Source of the DNA: Saccoglossus kowalevskii
Lineage: Eukaryota; Hemichordata; Enteropneusta; Harrimaniidae
NCBI RefSeq assembly: GCF_000003605.2
Contig: NW_003147786.1
Location: forward strand, 6,079 to 33,419
DNA length: 27,341 nucleotides
Reading direction: 5' to 3'
The notes beneath the pieces were generated by a model. The model had not been told where the DNA came from and did not search any database. It saw only the letters and a program-made list of their open reading frames with translations. Below are positions 1 to 11,720 of this stretch, piece after piece; the first letter of the stretch is position 1; each line of letters starts with the position of its first letter. The position numbers were made by a program, and so were the translations under genes.

Positions 1-1200
1 TCAATATGTTTATTAGGACACGTCAATATGTATGCTACGACACGTCAATGTGAATGTTAGGACACGTCAATGTGTATGTTAGGACATGTCAATGTGTATG
101 TTAGAACACGTCAGTGTGTGTGTTAGGACTCGTCTACGTGTATGTTATGACACGTCTATGTGTATGTTAGGACACGTCAATGTGTATGTTAGGACATGTC
201 AATGTGTATGTTTGGACCCGTCAATGTGTTTATTAGAACACGTCAATGTGTATGCTAGGACACGTCAATGTGTATGCTAGGACACGTCAATGCGTAAGTT
301 AGGACACGTCAACGTGTATGTTAGGACACGTCAATGTGAATATTAGGATATGTCAATGTGTATGTTAGGACATGTCAATGTGTATGTTAGGACACGTCAA
401 TGTGTATGTTATGACACGTCTATGTGTATGCTAGAACACGTCAATGTGGTATGTTAGGACACGTCAATGTGTTTATTAGGACACGTCAATGTGTATGCTA
501 GGACACGTCAATGTGTATTCTAGGACCCGTCAATGTGTATGTTCGGACACGTCAACGTGTATGTTAGCACACGTCAATGTGAATGTTAGGACACGTCAAT
601 GTGTATGTTAGGACATGTCAATGTGTATGTTAGAACACGTCAGTGTGTATGTTAGGACTCGTCTACGTGTATGTTATGACACGTCAATGTGTATGTTAGG
701 ACATGTCAATGTGTATGTTTGGACCCGTCAATGTGTTTATTAGAACACGTCAATGTGTTTGCTAGGACACGTCAATGTGTATGCTAGGACACGTCAATGT
801 GTAAGTTAGGACACGTCAACGTGTATGTTAGGACACGTCAATGTGAATATTAGGATACGTCAATGTGTATGTTAGGACATGTCAATGTGTATGTTAGGAC
901 ACGTCAATGTGTATGTTATGACACGTCTATGTGTATGCTAGAACACGTCAATGTGGTATGTTAGGACACGTCAATGTGTTTATTAGGACACGTCAATGTG
1001 TTTATTAGGACACGTCAATGTGTATGCTAGGACACGTCTTTGTGTATGTTATGACACGTCAATGTGTATGTTTGGACATGTCAATGTGTATGTTAGGACA
1101 CGTCAATGTGTATGTTAGGACACGTCAATGTGAATGTTAGGACACGTCAATGTGTATGCTATGACATGTCAATGTGTATACTAGGACATGTATATGTGTA
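1..1200. repeat. 22-bp minisatellite array with higher-order structure
   Basis: About 54 head-to-tail copies of a 22-base unit (consensus GTGTATGTTAGGACACGTCA plus AT), entering from the left window edge and decaying near 1200. Variant monomers recur in the same order. The variant GGACATGTC seen at 82 returns at 611, the GGACCCGTC unit at 214 returns at 721, and the one-base-longer unit (CAATGTGGT) at 442 returns at 949. This gives a higher-order unit of about 507-529 bp (23 or 24 monomers). Almost every monomer carries ACGTCA, a CRE-like half site. Because 22 is not a multiple of three, frames close quickly, and the 64-residue reading frame at 86-280 is an artefact. Confidence 0.95.
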
Positions 1201-4200
1201 TGAGAATAACAAAACTGATGTGGTCGTTGCACTTGTATGACATCATCATGGTGAAAATATTTGTTTGATTAGAATTTTCCTTCATGATAACATATTATAT
1301 ATATAATAATCATATTTGGTTTTCAATGAAAGTAAAGATAAAATGGAAAACTAACAATCCATCATTGTCAATGTACTAAAATAAGATCTTTAAATGTTCG
1401 AGAATTAAAATGTATACCGCCTTTAACATGGAGTTAACATTGCAGCGCTGCCCTAACTAAAAGTAGTGTTCTGTTATTCTCGAGTGATTCGATATACCAT
1501 CATCCTGAATACATAATGATTAACATGTATCCATAAAAACTTGACGTAACTTAAAACAGCATTGTACTAAACAGCTTGGGTAGTTTAACCCGGGAAAATA
1601 TACTGAAGAAGTACCCCATCTGGTGATTATAAGTCTGTTAAAACTAATCTGTGCTTGATAGTCTGATTCCAGCTTACGTCCTCTGTTCGTGGATATATCC
1701 ATCGCTGTGCCAAATCCTGATAATTGCTGGATTACAAAATTGACATATTTCTTCAAATGCATTTTAGTTTCATGTTAACATTCATATATTATAGTGTTTT
1801 TGCACACAAATAAATAGCAACCGAAATTGTCTGTTATATCGAAATCATGTATACAGCTTCGATGTCAACGTACACATTTCTACTATGAATGTAAACAGGC
1901 TTCGATAAATTCTAGAAATCACAAGTAGCGTATTTACAAGTTCCAATATCACGTGATTAGGACTTAGGAGAAAGACGAATACATGTATAATATGAGGAAT
2001 AGAATAATAAAATAATACAGATCTCGTATGAGCCGAGTCTTTGTATTGTGGAGACAGATTACCATAAATGTATTTATGTATTAATGTGTTTAACACCCGA
2101 ATATAAACAATCGCTTTTGTCTGTTTTGCATGAGTCATTGACGAAATTATTATGCCACCAGCATCTACTGTTTGTTCTGTTGTCACGTGGCTACAATTTG
2201 CGCCATTCTTATTCATTAGTGAGTTGATTATGAATGTTCAAAATTTTGAGTATAATATCCTTTGAGGGGTATACTCATAGTTGTTACCAAAATACCCCAA
2301 TGGTTATACAATCTGTCGGTCAGTCAATCGGTTGAAGCTTTGCTAAGCACACTTGTGAATAGTTGAATAAATAGCCCTAATTATGTTGGAATTTGAACCT
2401 TAACGGTTACAATCTACAATCAATAATTTGTGAATCATTGGTAAATATATCACACATCAGCTAATACCAGAACAATTATTCGTAGCAGCCGATCAATCGA
2501 TGGAAATGCAATTTAAAGGATGCCATTGACCTTGTAAAAATAGCTCTTTATATGCATACTATTTAAACAACAGCTGTTGCAAATAGTCAAAAAGGCGTAG
2601 TAAGGTGACTTTAAAGACGTTGTTAATTTTACAAACTTTCTAAGATCTGACTGTCGAGTTAGCCAAATGTGTGAGATCGCCCGTATTATTTATTACTTGA
2701 ATATTTTACTACCGTATTTGCCATGGCATGTCCATAAATGACATGGCGGTTTTCGCAACACAATATACACATTATAAAGGCACAAATGCACGGCTTTTAG
2801 AATAATAAATAGAATTATTCAAACAGTAAGTTGATAAAAGGTAGTCGAGTGTATTTGAGAGGAAGAATAGCGCATGTCCTATCTCGTAACCCTAAATATT
2901 TACATAGTTTCTGTTGCAAAATAAAATGTATTGTTGTATGTACTTGAAATAACATAATAGACACTTACTGCCCATCACAAAAATAGTATTTATTATATTA
3001 AATATTATAGTCCACTGTGACTATAACAATTCAGCATTTCTCTTAGCCACCGAAAATAAATATTTATGATGCATGATCTCAAACCATCAAGCAGATGAAT
3101 CGTAGAGGTCAGTGTCCAGTTTGTCAAACAACCGCCCTGCGTCACCAATTAGAGAGAGACAGAGTTAACGTTATCTTAAATTGAAATATATTACAGTGCT
3201 CGAACTTATCAGTGGATCAGCTGACGACGCCATGGAAATCCGTAACGAATTGTTAACCTATTAGTTTGAGGTGAACTGTGTGTGTTCTCGTTAATTTTAT
3301 GTATATCGCTAACACTAGCTATCGTGATGACATAAATGATCTAATAATGGGTAATAGTTATGTGGCCTCTCTACAGAATCACAACTACGCAAATAGAAAT
3401 TGATTATATTAGCCGCAGATTGTTATGAATCGCAGTTATATGTATAAATCATTTCAATATACATGTTCTGCTGATTTTGTGGTGGAGTTGCGGTATATGT
3501 TCGGTCATATGATCACGATAAAACATAAATTATATACATATTTGATAGTAATGTGTAGCACTAGGAGCTGGCATGTTGTTTTGGTCTGTATACTAATTAC
3601 TGGTCGTTAAATTCAATGTGTTAATCTCCTAGTTATCGCACAGTCAAACATGATATCTGAATTCACATATACAACAATCTGAGTAGGTTTAAAAACGGGC
3701 ATGTTAGCTGTTTCATAACCAAATAACGAATGCTTCCCCATTTTGTTTTTAAAAAGGTAAAAGCGTGAAGCCCGGGTTGGTCTACTGGCAGTAATCTCTG
3801 CACATATTCCTTAAAAATGGACACGCTAACGTCTATGCAATCTACCACAGTTTCAGTGTTACAATCAGCGAATAGCAATCAGACGTAGCTGATCAACTCA
3901 AACAATATATTCATACAGTTCCAGTTTTTTCTAATTTTATTTCAGTGTGATCTCATTTCCTATTTATGGGGTGGTATCTGCCTTTGAACATGCGTTTTAA
4001 TTTTACGTATTTTTTCCGTTCAGAATGAAATAGCTAAAACAAACAAAAGCGTATTTTTTAAGCTGTTGGGTGAGTGCCAAACTCGAGTTGTCCAAGACTA
4101 TATATTTATGCGAACTGAAAATTGGATCATGTGATCGAGTGAGTAATAACAACGATAACCCACTCGTGAAATTAAATAGTTGTCGATTTAGAATGGCCAT

Positions 4201-4700
4201 TCTCAGTGGATTACGGCGCTTTCCCTTTTCACACGAGTTCAGAATGGTTGAAAGCATTCCGACTTATCTTATTTGATTGAATGTTCAAAAATAATACGCA
4301 CAAAAAATGGCTTTTCAAAATGCAGCTGGTCCTCAAATGTAACACCCCGTTATTTTTTTTACAAAATTCTTACAACTTTTTTAAAATGCGGAATGATACT
4401 GGTGCGCTTTTTCTAGTCGATTTAAACACTAAGGTGCTGCATACAATCATGTAAAGAAGATAGCTTAAAGTGTCTATTGGGATGCATGGACACGGAATCA
4501 TTTGAGCCTGTGTGTTTATCTGTAGAAATCAGAGTTGTCCGCCTACCAAATTCAACTGTGCCATCTGTTTTCATAAGAGCTTATTGACGCAAACAGTTTA
4601 ACAGTATCCCTGAAACGATTCCCCTGTGACAGGGTGGCATTTGTGGTGGAATAATAAATCTCTGAAAGCACCTTATCATATATGCAAGGGCCTGATTGCA
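1201..4700. other. AT-rich intergenic region, no gene recognised
   Basis: The short reading frames here (for example 1520-1762 and 1845-2216 on the minus strand) have no recognisable domain, no convincing splice context and amino-acid compositions expected of AT-rich noncoding DNA. No tRNA, hairpin RNA or transposon end was identified. The right end lies directly upstream of the neuropeptide promoter. Confidence 0.6.
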
Positions 4701-4731
4701 TTTTAATGAGCATGCTGTCTTTGTCCGGGAG

Positions 4732-4739
4732 TATAAATA
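4732..4739 (+). promoter_or_regulatory. TATA box of the neuropeptide gene
   Basis: TATAAATA lies in a slightly GC-richer stretch. About 25-30 bases downstream is CCAGTTC (4756-4762), which resembles a metazoan initiator, so transcription probably starts near 4758. The placement agrees with a short 5'UTR exon ending at a splice donor near 4813. A strong TATA box is common in highly expressed, tissue-restricted peptide-hormone genes. Confidence 0.65.
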
Positions 4740-4757
4740 CACCTAGCTAGGGAGACC

Positions 4758-4813
4758 AGTTCAAAGTCTATTTGCAGCCGACGAAGAGAAAACTTGAAAT
4801 CATTCTTAGTGAG
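4758..4813 (+). other. non-coding exon 1 of the neuropeptide gene (inferred)
   Basis: Inferred exon from the presumed start site to GAG|GTGGGT (donor GT at 4814-4815). A competing donor TTA|GTGAGG would end the exon at 4808. No ATG lies inside it, so it would be 5'UTR only. The intron to the next exon runs 4814-5068 and ends in a pyrimidine-rich TTCTTTTATATTCAG. Exon limits are predicted from splice signals only. Confidence 0.5.
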
Positions 4814-5099
4814 GTGGGTATTATTGTTGTATAGGCGATATTATATTAAATTTGCACGTTATATGGATTGGTCATAAGAACGTAAAATGTAGTATATTTC
4901 TATATTATATAGTAAAAACTGAGCTGGATAGTTAATTCATTTATTTAGTTTAGAATATTTGCGGTTATTCAGCTGAATTATGTGCAATTGTTAATAATAT
5001 ACCATATTTAGACAACATTTTAATTACATATAATTACTTCAAAGTAATGTTACTTCTTTTATATTCAGGACAGTCTTAAATAATACAGACACAGATAAA

Positions 5100-5237
5100 A
5101 TGAATCATATAAAAGTTGGTGCTGCTGTCTTTGTGACGCTCGTCTTGCTGAGTACAATTACAGAAGCTACACTTCACTTCTCGGGTAAAGGGAGCCAGAT
5201 GTGGTCTGCAGGAAAGAGGGATCGCCTGGATGATTAT
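5100..5237 (+). CDS. neuropeptide precursor, coding exon 1 (signal peptide + amidated peptide)
   Basis: The exon opens after an acceptor at 5067-5068; translation starts at the first ATG in it, 5100. It encodes 46 residues. Residues 1-23 form a classic signal peptide (Lys-5, hydrophobic VGAAVFVTLVLLS, then cleavage after ITEA). Residues 24-37 (TLHFSGKGSQMWSA) are followed by GKR, the standard amide-donor and dibasic processing site, predicting a 14-residue C-terminally amidated peptide. DRLDDY then begins the associated peptide before the donor TAT|GTGAGT at 5238. LHFS followed by Trp and an amide resembles the AKH/GnRH/corazonin superfamily core (pGlu-x-x-Phe-Ser-x-x-Trp). Here Thr replaces the usual Gln, and Trp sits at position 12 instead of 8. 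GK at positions 6-7 might be an additional monobasic processing site. The secreted amidated peptide call is strong; the family call is tentative. Confidence 0.8.
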
Positions 5238-5995
5238 GTGAGTACATCAAGCTTTTCGTAGACAGTTGATGTTTTTGTGGTTATTGGAATTTCGTTCGAA
5301 CATTGGTCCGGTACTATTGGTTCTTGTAGTTTCTGCAATTATGGTCAACTCGTATGCTAGCCTAAGTGGGTTATTTAGTAGTATGTTCAATTATTTTGCA
5401 ATTGTGTTTTGCAATTATCATAGTAGCGTGAAGTAGCATTAAATTGTATACATCTTCTTACGACCTTATTATAATTTCAAAGAAATAAATATGTATAACC
5501 ATAGTCCCGAAAGCAAAGTATCATGAAGACGCGAACATTAATTAATCAGCGTTTTCCGCTATGTATATTTTATAGTTAACAACAAAATCTTTAGAATAGA
5601 AATTAAACAATAGGTTGTGTCTAATAATGTATATTAAAGGAAATTACACTACGATCTACAACAAAGAAATCTGCACTACAAATAGGCGGGCACGTTTTTA
5701 TTCGTAGATCATTTATGAATTCAGGAAGGTGTGTATTGATGTTCGAGTGCTATTTCGTGTAAGATTTCGGAAATGTTAAGAAATTAAAATAATGACGGTG
5801 TATGTGGATTTGCACCTGTTTCAGCCTCTTTCTCGCACACATGACTAACGTAGTGCGTGACATTAAGTACAATATGTATCGGCATACTCGTGTTAAAAGG
5901 GATATGTGTATTATTGATTCGTACACATAATAAAGCCAGCTGTGTCACTTGGTGCATATTTTGAACATGAAGCTAGTCAATATACGTATTTTATT

Positions 5996-6077
5996 AAAAT
6001 CCGTACTGATCACTGCCAGTTCAATCTTGACATCCTCTTTAAAACCTGCACTGATCATTGCCGCATCAATCTTGAAA
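5996..6077. repeat. two-copy tandem duplication, 45-bp spacing
   Basis: AAAATCCGTACTGATCACTG at 5996 is repeated with changes at 6041 (AAAACCTGCACTGATCATTG). The match continues through TCAATCTTGA in both copies. It is intronic and has no evident function. Confidence 0.7.
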
Positions 6078-7779
6078 TGAATGAACAGCTAAAGATGGCA
6101 AAGCCGATAAACTCATAAATAAAGTGAACAGCCAGATGCACATCACATCGAATTTGGTATTAGGTGATCTGAGATGACTATATAATAAACTGGTACCATA
6201 ATATATAAGGTAAATAAACCCTTTCACAGTGATCAACAACTATGATGAGAAGGGAATACATAAATCTAGGCAGCTGTACGTGAAGCTTCAGTTGTCATAT
6301 TTGTTCGGCCACACAAAACTGTACAGCCGGTTGAAAAGCCCAGCTATATTCGACGCCGATAGAGAAGAGATTTGCTATTAAATTACTCCCCATGCACCAC
6401 ATCCCTTCGCATTTGTAAACGAAATAAATGTACTTGCTTCCTGTGCCGTTTCAAAGAATAATTCAGCCACGTTATTCTATATATATTTTTGCAGCTCGAA
6501 AGTGTTTTTGACGTTTTCGTCATTACGTAAGCATATAGATAGCATATATGAATACACACATTCAAGAAAAGTATACACAACTTGATACTGTCATTACATA
6601 TGTCGTCACGAAACTATAGCAGTTCGCGAAACGTATTGAAATGATATCGTGATTGGCTTGAAGACAAACTGTATTTTGACATCCGATTGATGAATGTATG
6701 CGACTTATGAAAATATCATCTATAACCTTGATTTGACATGAAACACTAAACATCTGCTTGTCGGCAACTGGCGATTATACAATGCAGACATTTTGTATAA
6801 TTTTGCTATTGGCGTTATGGGGTTAACTTATTGTTTATCGCAGCACGTTGCGGGTAACGCGATATCTCTCGAAGTCCGCTCGTTGATCGCCGCTTTAAAC
6901 TGCTCAAGTGGAACTATTTTCCCAATAAACAGTGAATTTGCATACCGTATCAAACTTTAATATCTTTTTAAAAGGCAATGTGTCTTGTACGCTATTTAAC
7001 CTAATATAGAGAACCCTTGAGCAAACGGCTAATTTCCATCACAAACACGATACTTTGATTCATATCAAAAATAACTAGACTTAATGATCAAAGCATTTTG
7101 TTCGAATGACGCTCTTCCGGCGCTATGTTATGGATCATTATTTTGAAATCAACCGTCTATTTCAACAAATTAACTAGTATGTTCTGTGCAGATAAACTGC
7201 ACCTGTGGGGGAATCGTAACATTTATAAATCGTTAACCAGGCAATAAAACAAGCCTTTATCATAAATAACTAACAATTCCCTAGAGATTTTCTTGCATAA
7301 ATACCTAGTACTCAATGGAACACTTCAAGACAACACATGGGTGAACAATATCATCTGCGATCCAGCGTCGTTAGATTCCTGTGTTCACGTTTGGTACACG
7401 GGGCACAAAATGCTGTATGCATGTGTACTATAATGAAAGGCCTGTGGTATTCGTTTGATTATTTGTTTCATTCAAAAGGTGGTACGTTGATTTAATACCG
7501 ATAAGCAAAAATGTTATTTTAGTATAGTACATTCTTTTTATATAGTTAGAAATTACCTTCATCGATACAACAAATTGGAAAACATGTAATGGTGGTCATA
7601 GTCTAACAAGTTTGGTTATCAAGACTAACCACAAGTATAAGTCAGGACAAGTTGTCATTGTGTATCATCATCATGACTAGAATATGAGTTTACACATCGA
7701 GATGTTCAGCATATATAGATAGTTTGGAGCATGTAAGCCTGCTAAGGCAGAATTATGAGTTAGCCTATTAAGTAAAGCA

Positions 7780-7975
7780 GTCAATAGGTTAACATGTAAG
7801 ATTGTCACATGGACTAACATGTTGGAACATGCCGTCATGGGTTAACATGAGATAACGTAACATGAGATAACGTAACATCGTGGGATAACATACGAGTTGA
7901 TGCAGAAACATTGGTTAACACATCAGATAACGCAGCCACATGGGTTGACATACGTGATTATGCAGCTACACATGA
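7780..7975. repeat. degenerate short tandem repeat rich in TAACATG
   Basis: Irregular reiteration of a TTAACATG / GATAACGTAACATG theme. It includes one perfect 15-base duplication (CATGAGATAACGTAA, 7846-7875) and looser copies on both sides. It is intronic minisatellite-like sequence. Confidence 0.6.
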
Positions 7976-8415
7976 TTTCGTCCATATATTTAAAAATAAA
8001 GAAAAATATCATATACTATCATTTAATACATTTTGCTATGTTTTATTTTTACTTATTATTTTTAGATTTTTTTGGATTAGTACAAACTCATTGCGGACAT
8101 CTTGTATCACTGCTGAGTCCAGTGATCCGTGATGATCCCTGACGGTTTTCTGTTCCCGGTTTTCTATTTCTATAATTCTCACGAGAATAGTATATTAATA
8201 CAGGGTGTGATATTTCCCAAATTACGTTAATTACCAAGCAAGAACACAAACGACCCCATATGTGTATGTACATATGTATATTAAACTAGTCTTTATATTC
8301 CTAGGTCTAGAAAGCCAAGGATTATACTAGCAATTGAGACGTTACACGAAGATAGTGTCCGCGTCATCAAAATTATTTATCCTACATGAATATGTATTAT
8401 AGTGATATGAAATCA

Positions 8416-8418
<3 letters not shown>

Positions 8419-8477
<59 letters not shown>
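8419..8477. repeat. (AT)n microsatellite
   Basis: Uninterrupted AT dinucleotide run of about 29 units in the neuropeptide intron, and self-complementary. Confidence 0.97.
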
Positions 8478-8479
<2 letters not shown>

Positions 8480-9129
8480 AGAAAATACGCCGCCTTAATT
8501 TGGTCAGTTAAATGGAGACATGAAGACGACAATTTGATTATATGCGTAAAAAATAAAAGCACTGATGTTTGATTTATGATCACAAGGCCGAGCTGCTATA
8601 ATACGTGACTGGTATATAAATAGCGATGTACTTATACTTTCTGATGTGTTATTTCAAACTGCCATAATTGCGCACACAACAATAATGATAATTTGATCTA
8701 ATGGGACAAACCACCCCTCCTCCAATAATAACGCAAATACTCATTTCTTAAATGTAAATTGCAAATGCGATGGGTTCGGAAGATAAAAATGCCAGAAAGG
8801 CATAGCAGCACCCTGCACGGCTTTCATATATATTATTAAATATTAGTTTTTTTTTGAGTGTTTAACTACCACTGTAAACACATCAAATACAATAAAACAT
8901 ACATTTATACAACTACTATGTGAACAGAATTTATAATCCTAAATATCACTATAATGTGTACTCGGTTCGTTACTCCTTCGTTTTTCCCAATACTCTTTCA
9001 TCCGTGAGGTGAGTGTCCGAGCGCAGTTGAATGATTGTGTGACGAGCGTGACGTACGTCTGAAGCCCAGTCGTCGTCCTAGATTACCTAATTAGTCTCTA
9101 CGGTGTACATGACAGTATGTTCTTTGGTC

Positions 9130-9148
9130 AAAAAAGCGACGCTTTTTT
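9130..9148. repeat. perfect 19-bp palindrome
   Basis: AAAAAAGCG, a single A, then CGCTTTTTT: nine perfectly paired bases each side of a one-base centre. Flanking GGT (9126-9128) and ACC (9151-9153) extend it imperfectly. It could be an inverted-repeat scar or a protein-binding site; no attached gene is seen. Confidence 0.8.
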
Positions 9149-10481
9149 GTACCAGCAAAGGTTAATATGGTACTACCAGAGAAAAATCACAATAATAACA
9201 CGGATCACATTATAATAGAAACAGAATAATATTGACAAACAATTATAACTATTCTTGTTTCAATATATGTGTAGTACTTGTTTTCTTAAGTAGAATTATT
9301 ATTTCCAACTGTATGTAACCAGTGTGGATTACTGAACAACCTATACGTCACACGTGTCTTATACAAGCAGTTGCAGATGATATACGCCGAAGGCTAATTT
9401 ATAACAATCTATGAATTCTTGGGGGTACTGTGAGTTCTGTCGACAAAAACTCGATTTTTGTGAAAGAAGTGTGAAATAACTTAATAAAAAAACACGGATG
9501 GTGATTCTTATTTAAATCCAACCATATTAATTGACGAAAGTAACGTGAGTAGAAGCACGTTCTACAGCTGCCGAACTAAATTTCAACATGTCTTCAAATT
9601 ATGTCTAACTGCTGTGCAAGTTGTTAGTGACTGCGTCTACAAACATTTAATCGCCTTCAGATTTGAAGTATAATCTTTAGCAGCAACAACATTTCAGCAG
9701 CTGTCAACTAAAATCATCACATGGAGTTTGGTTTGGTGCACATTGTCTGGAGTAAACCTACTTTTAAATAAAAGTAAGACAGGTGTTTCAACATTGATTG
9801 TTGTATTCACCCGGCGACATTTCCTGGAAGGATGATACACGGTATAATTGTTTGAAATGTGTTATTTCCGTATGTGTCATTCGTTGGCATGTTTTGATTT
9901 CCTGTAGATTTAGCTTCTCTCACGAAATACGCAACTGCATTGTTGGTGTCCCGCGTTATAGTTGACACTGGAATCACTTGAAATTCATGTGAACTACATG
10001 AGTTAGGCAATGTGTTTTGAGCTTAATACTAGTATATGTTCAAACATGTTTGTTATTTATTTTCTAAATGTAACGATGTAATACAACATACAATTCACTA
10101 ATGCATTCAATGAAATGGCGAATATTCTGCTCTGATTCACTACTGTTTTGGCAAAGTAAATCATGAGCACTGCTGTCTTCTATTTATATCCATAATTCAT
10201 AACTTCCATCGCGGTATAAGAAATTTCTATTACAAGCATATGAGATAAGTAGTGATTCTTTGAATACTTCTAACCCTCCTGTAAATACTAACAAAGTGCA
10301 CGTCACGTTCGTAAAAACGTAAACGGTTTACGCTGCCTCAATCACGCCACATTAAATCAACGTACGCGTGAGTCCAAAAACAACGATCGATCGCAGACGA
10401 AATATGTCTCTGGATGAACACAAAAAGTTAGAAGTACTGCAATGTGGCATTAACTCGTCTCCTGTTGATCGTACAAAACTG

Positions 10482-10534
10482 TACTTATTTATTTATTTAT
10501 TATTATTATTTATTTGAATTATTTATAATAATAA
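10482..10534. repeat. short TTTA/TTA simple-sequence run
   Basis: TTATTTATTTATTTATTATT-type low-complexity tract immediately preceding the 27-bp minisatellite. It is probably slippage-derived. Confidence 0.8.
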
Positions 10535-11720
10535 ATGTTAAGTAACGAATTGTGTTCTTTGAAGTGCAGTTATGAGTTGTATCTTGTAAGGTGTATTTTC
10601 GATTTCTATCATGTAATGTGCAGTTACAAGTCGTATCCTGTGTGGTGCAGTTACGAGTTGTATTCTGTAAAGTGGAGTTACAAGTTGTATCATGTGAGTT
10701 GCAGTTACCAGTTGTATCCTGTATGGTGCAGATACCAGTTGTATCCCGAGAGGTTCAGTAACGAGTTGTAGCCTTTGAAGTGCCTTTATGAGTTGTATCT
10801 TGTAATGTGTCATTACAAGCTGTATCCTGTGAAGTGCAGTTATGATTTGTATAAAGTAATGTGCAGTTACAAGTAGTATCCTGTAAGGTTCAGTAAAGAG
10901 TTGTAGCCTTTGAAGTGCCTTTATGAGTTGTATCTTGTAAGGTGTCATTACAAGCTGTATCCTGTGAAGTGCAGTTATGAGTTGTATCCAGTAATGTGCA
11001 GTTACAAGTTGAATTCTGTAAGATGCAATTACGAGTTGTTCCCTGTGAAATATATTTACGTGTTGTATCATGTAATGTGCAGTAACGAGTTGCGTCCTTT
11101 GAGTTGCAGTTACAAGTTGTATCCTGTAACGTGTAGATAAGAGTTGTATCCTGTAATGTGCAGTTAAAAGTTGTATCATGTGATGTGCAGTTACGGGCTG
11201 TATCCTGTAAAATACATTTAAGAGTTGTATTATGTAATGTGCAGTTAAACGTTGTACCATGTGATGTCTAGTTACGGGTTGTATCCTGTAAAATGCATCT
11301 AAGATTTGTATCATGTAATGTGCAGTTACAAGTTGTATTATGTGAGGTACAGTTACGAGTTGTATTATGTGAGGTACAGTTACGAGTTGTATCCTGTAAG
11401 GTGCAGTTATATATTGTATCCTGTAAGGTGCAGTTATATATTGTATCCTGTAATGAGATTTTATGAGTTGTATCCTGCAATGTGCAGTTACAAGTTGTAT
11501 CCTGTATAGTGCAGTTACGAGGTATATGCTGTTAGGTGCAGTTATGAGTCGTATTCTGAGTTGCATTTAAAAGCTGCGTCTTGTGAGGTACAGTTACGAC
11601 TTGTATCCAGTAAGATGCATTTACGTATTGTATCTTGTGAGGTACAGTTACAAATTGTATAATGTGAAGTTCAGTTACAAGTTGTATCCTGCAATTATGA
11701 GTAGTAGACTGTAAGGTGTG
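10535..11720. repeat. 27-bp minisatellite array
   Basis: About 43 imperfect copies of a 27-base unit (theme GTTGTATCCTGTAATGTGCA followed by GTTACAA). Each unit holds a short GTAA...TTAC dyad. Because 27 is three times nine, several frames on both strands stay open. The longest is a 342-residue minus frame at 10538-11566 built of a nine-residue repeat (theme YRIQLVTAH), and shorter plus-strand frames repeat a CSYELYPVR theme. No signal peptide, promoter or splice signal supports coding, and the array sits in the intron of the plus-strand neuropeptide gene, so it is annotated as repeat only. Confidence 0.93.

Noticed and set aside
86-280. 64-residue plus-strand frame
   Set aside because: It is the 22-bp minisatellite read in one frame; no start context or domain.
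1-1200. CRISPR-like array
   Set aside because: Repeats are contiguous with no unique spacers, and the window is plainly eukaryotic.
9807-10010. 67-residue minus-strand frame
   Set aside because: Composition is fairly protein-like, but no domain, splice signal or neighbour supports it.
10538-11566. 342-residue minus-strand protein of nine-residue repeats
   Set aside because: The 27-bp unit keeps several frames open on both strands; there is no promoter, signal peptide or recognisable domain, and it is antisense within an intron.
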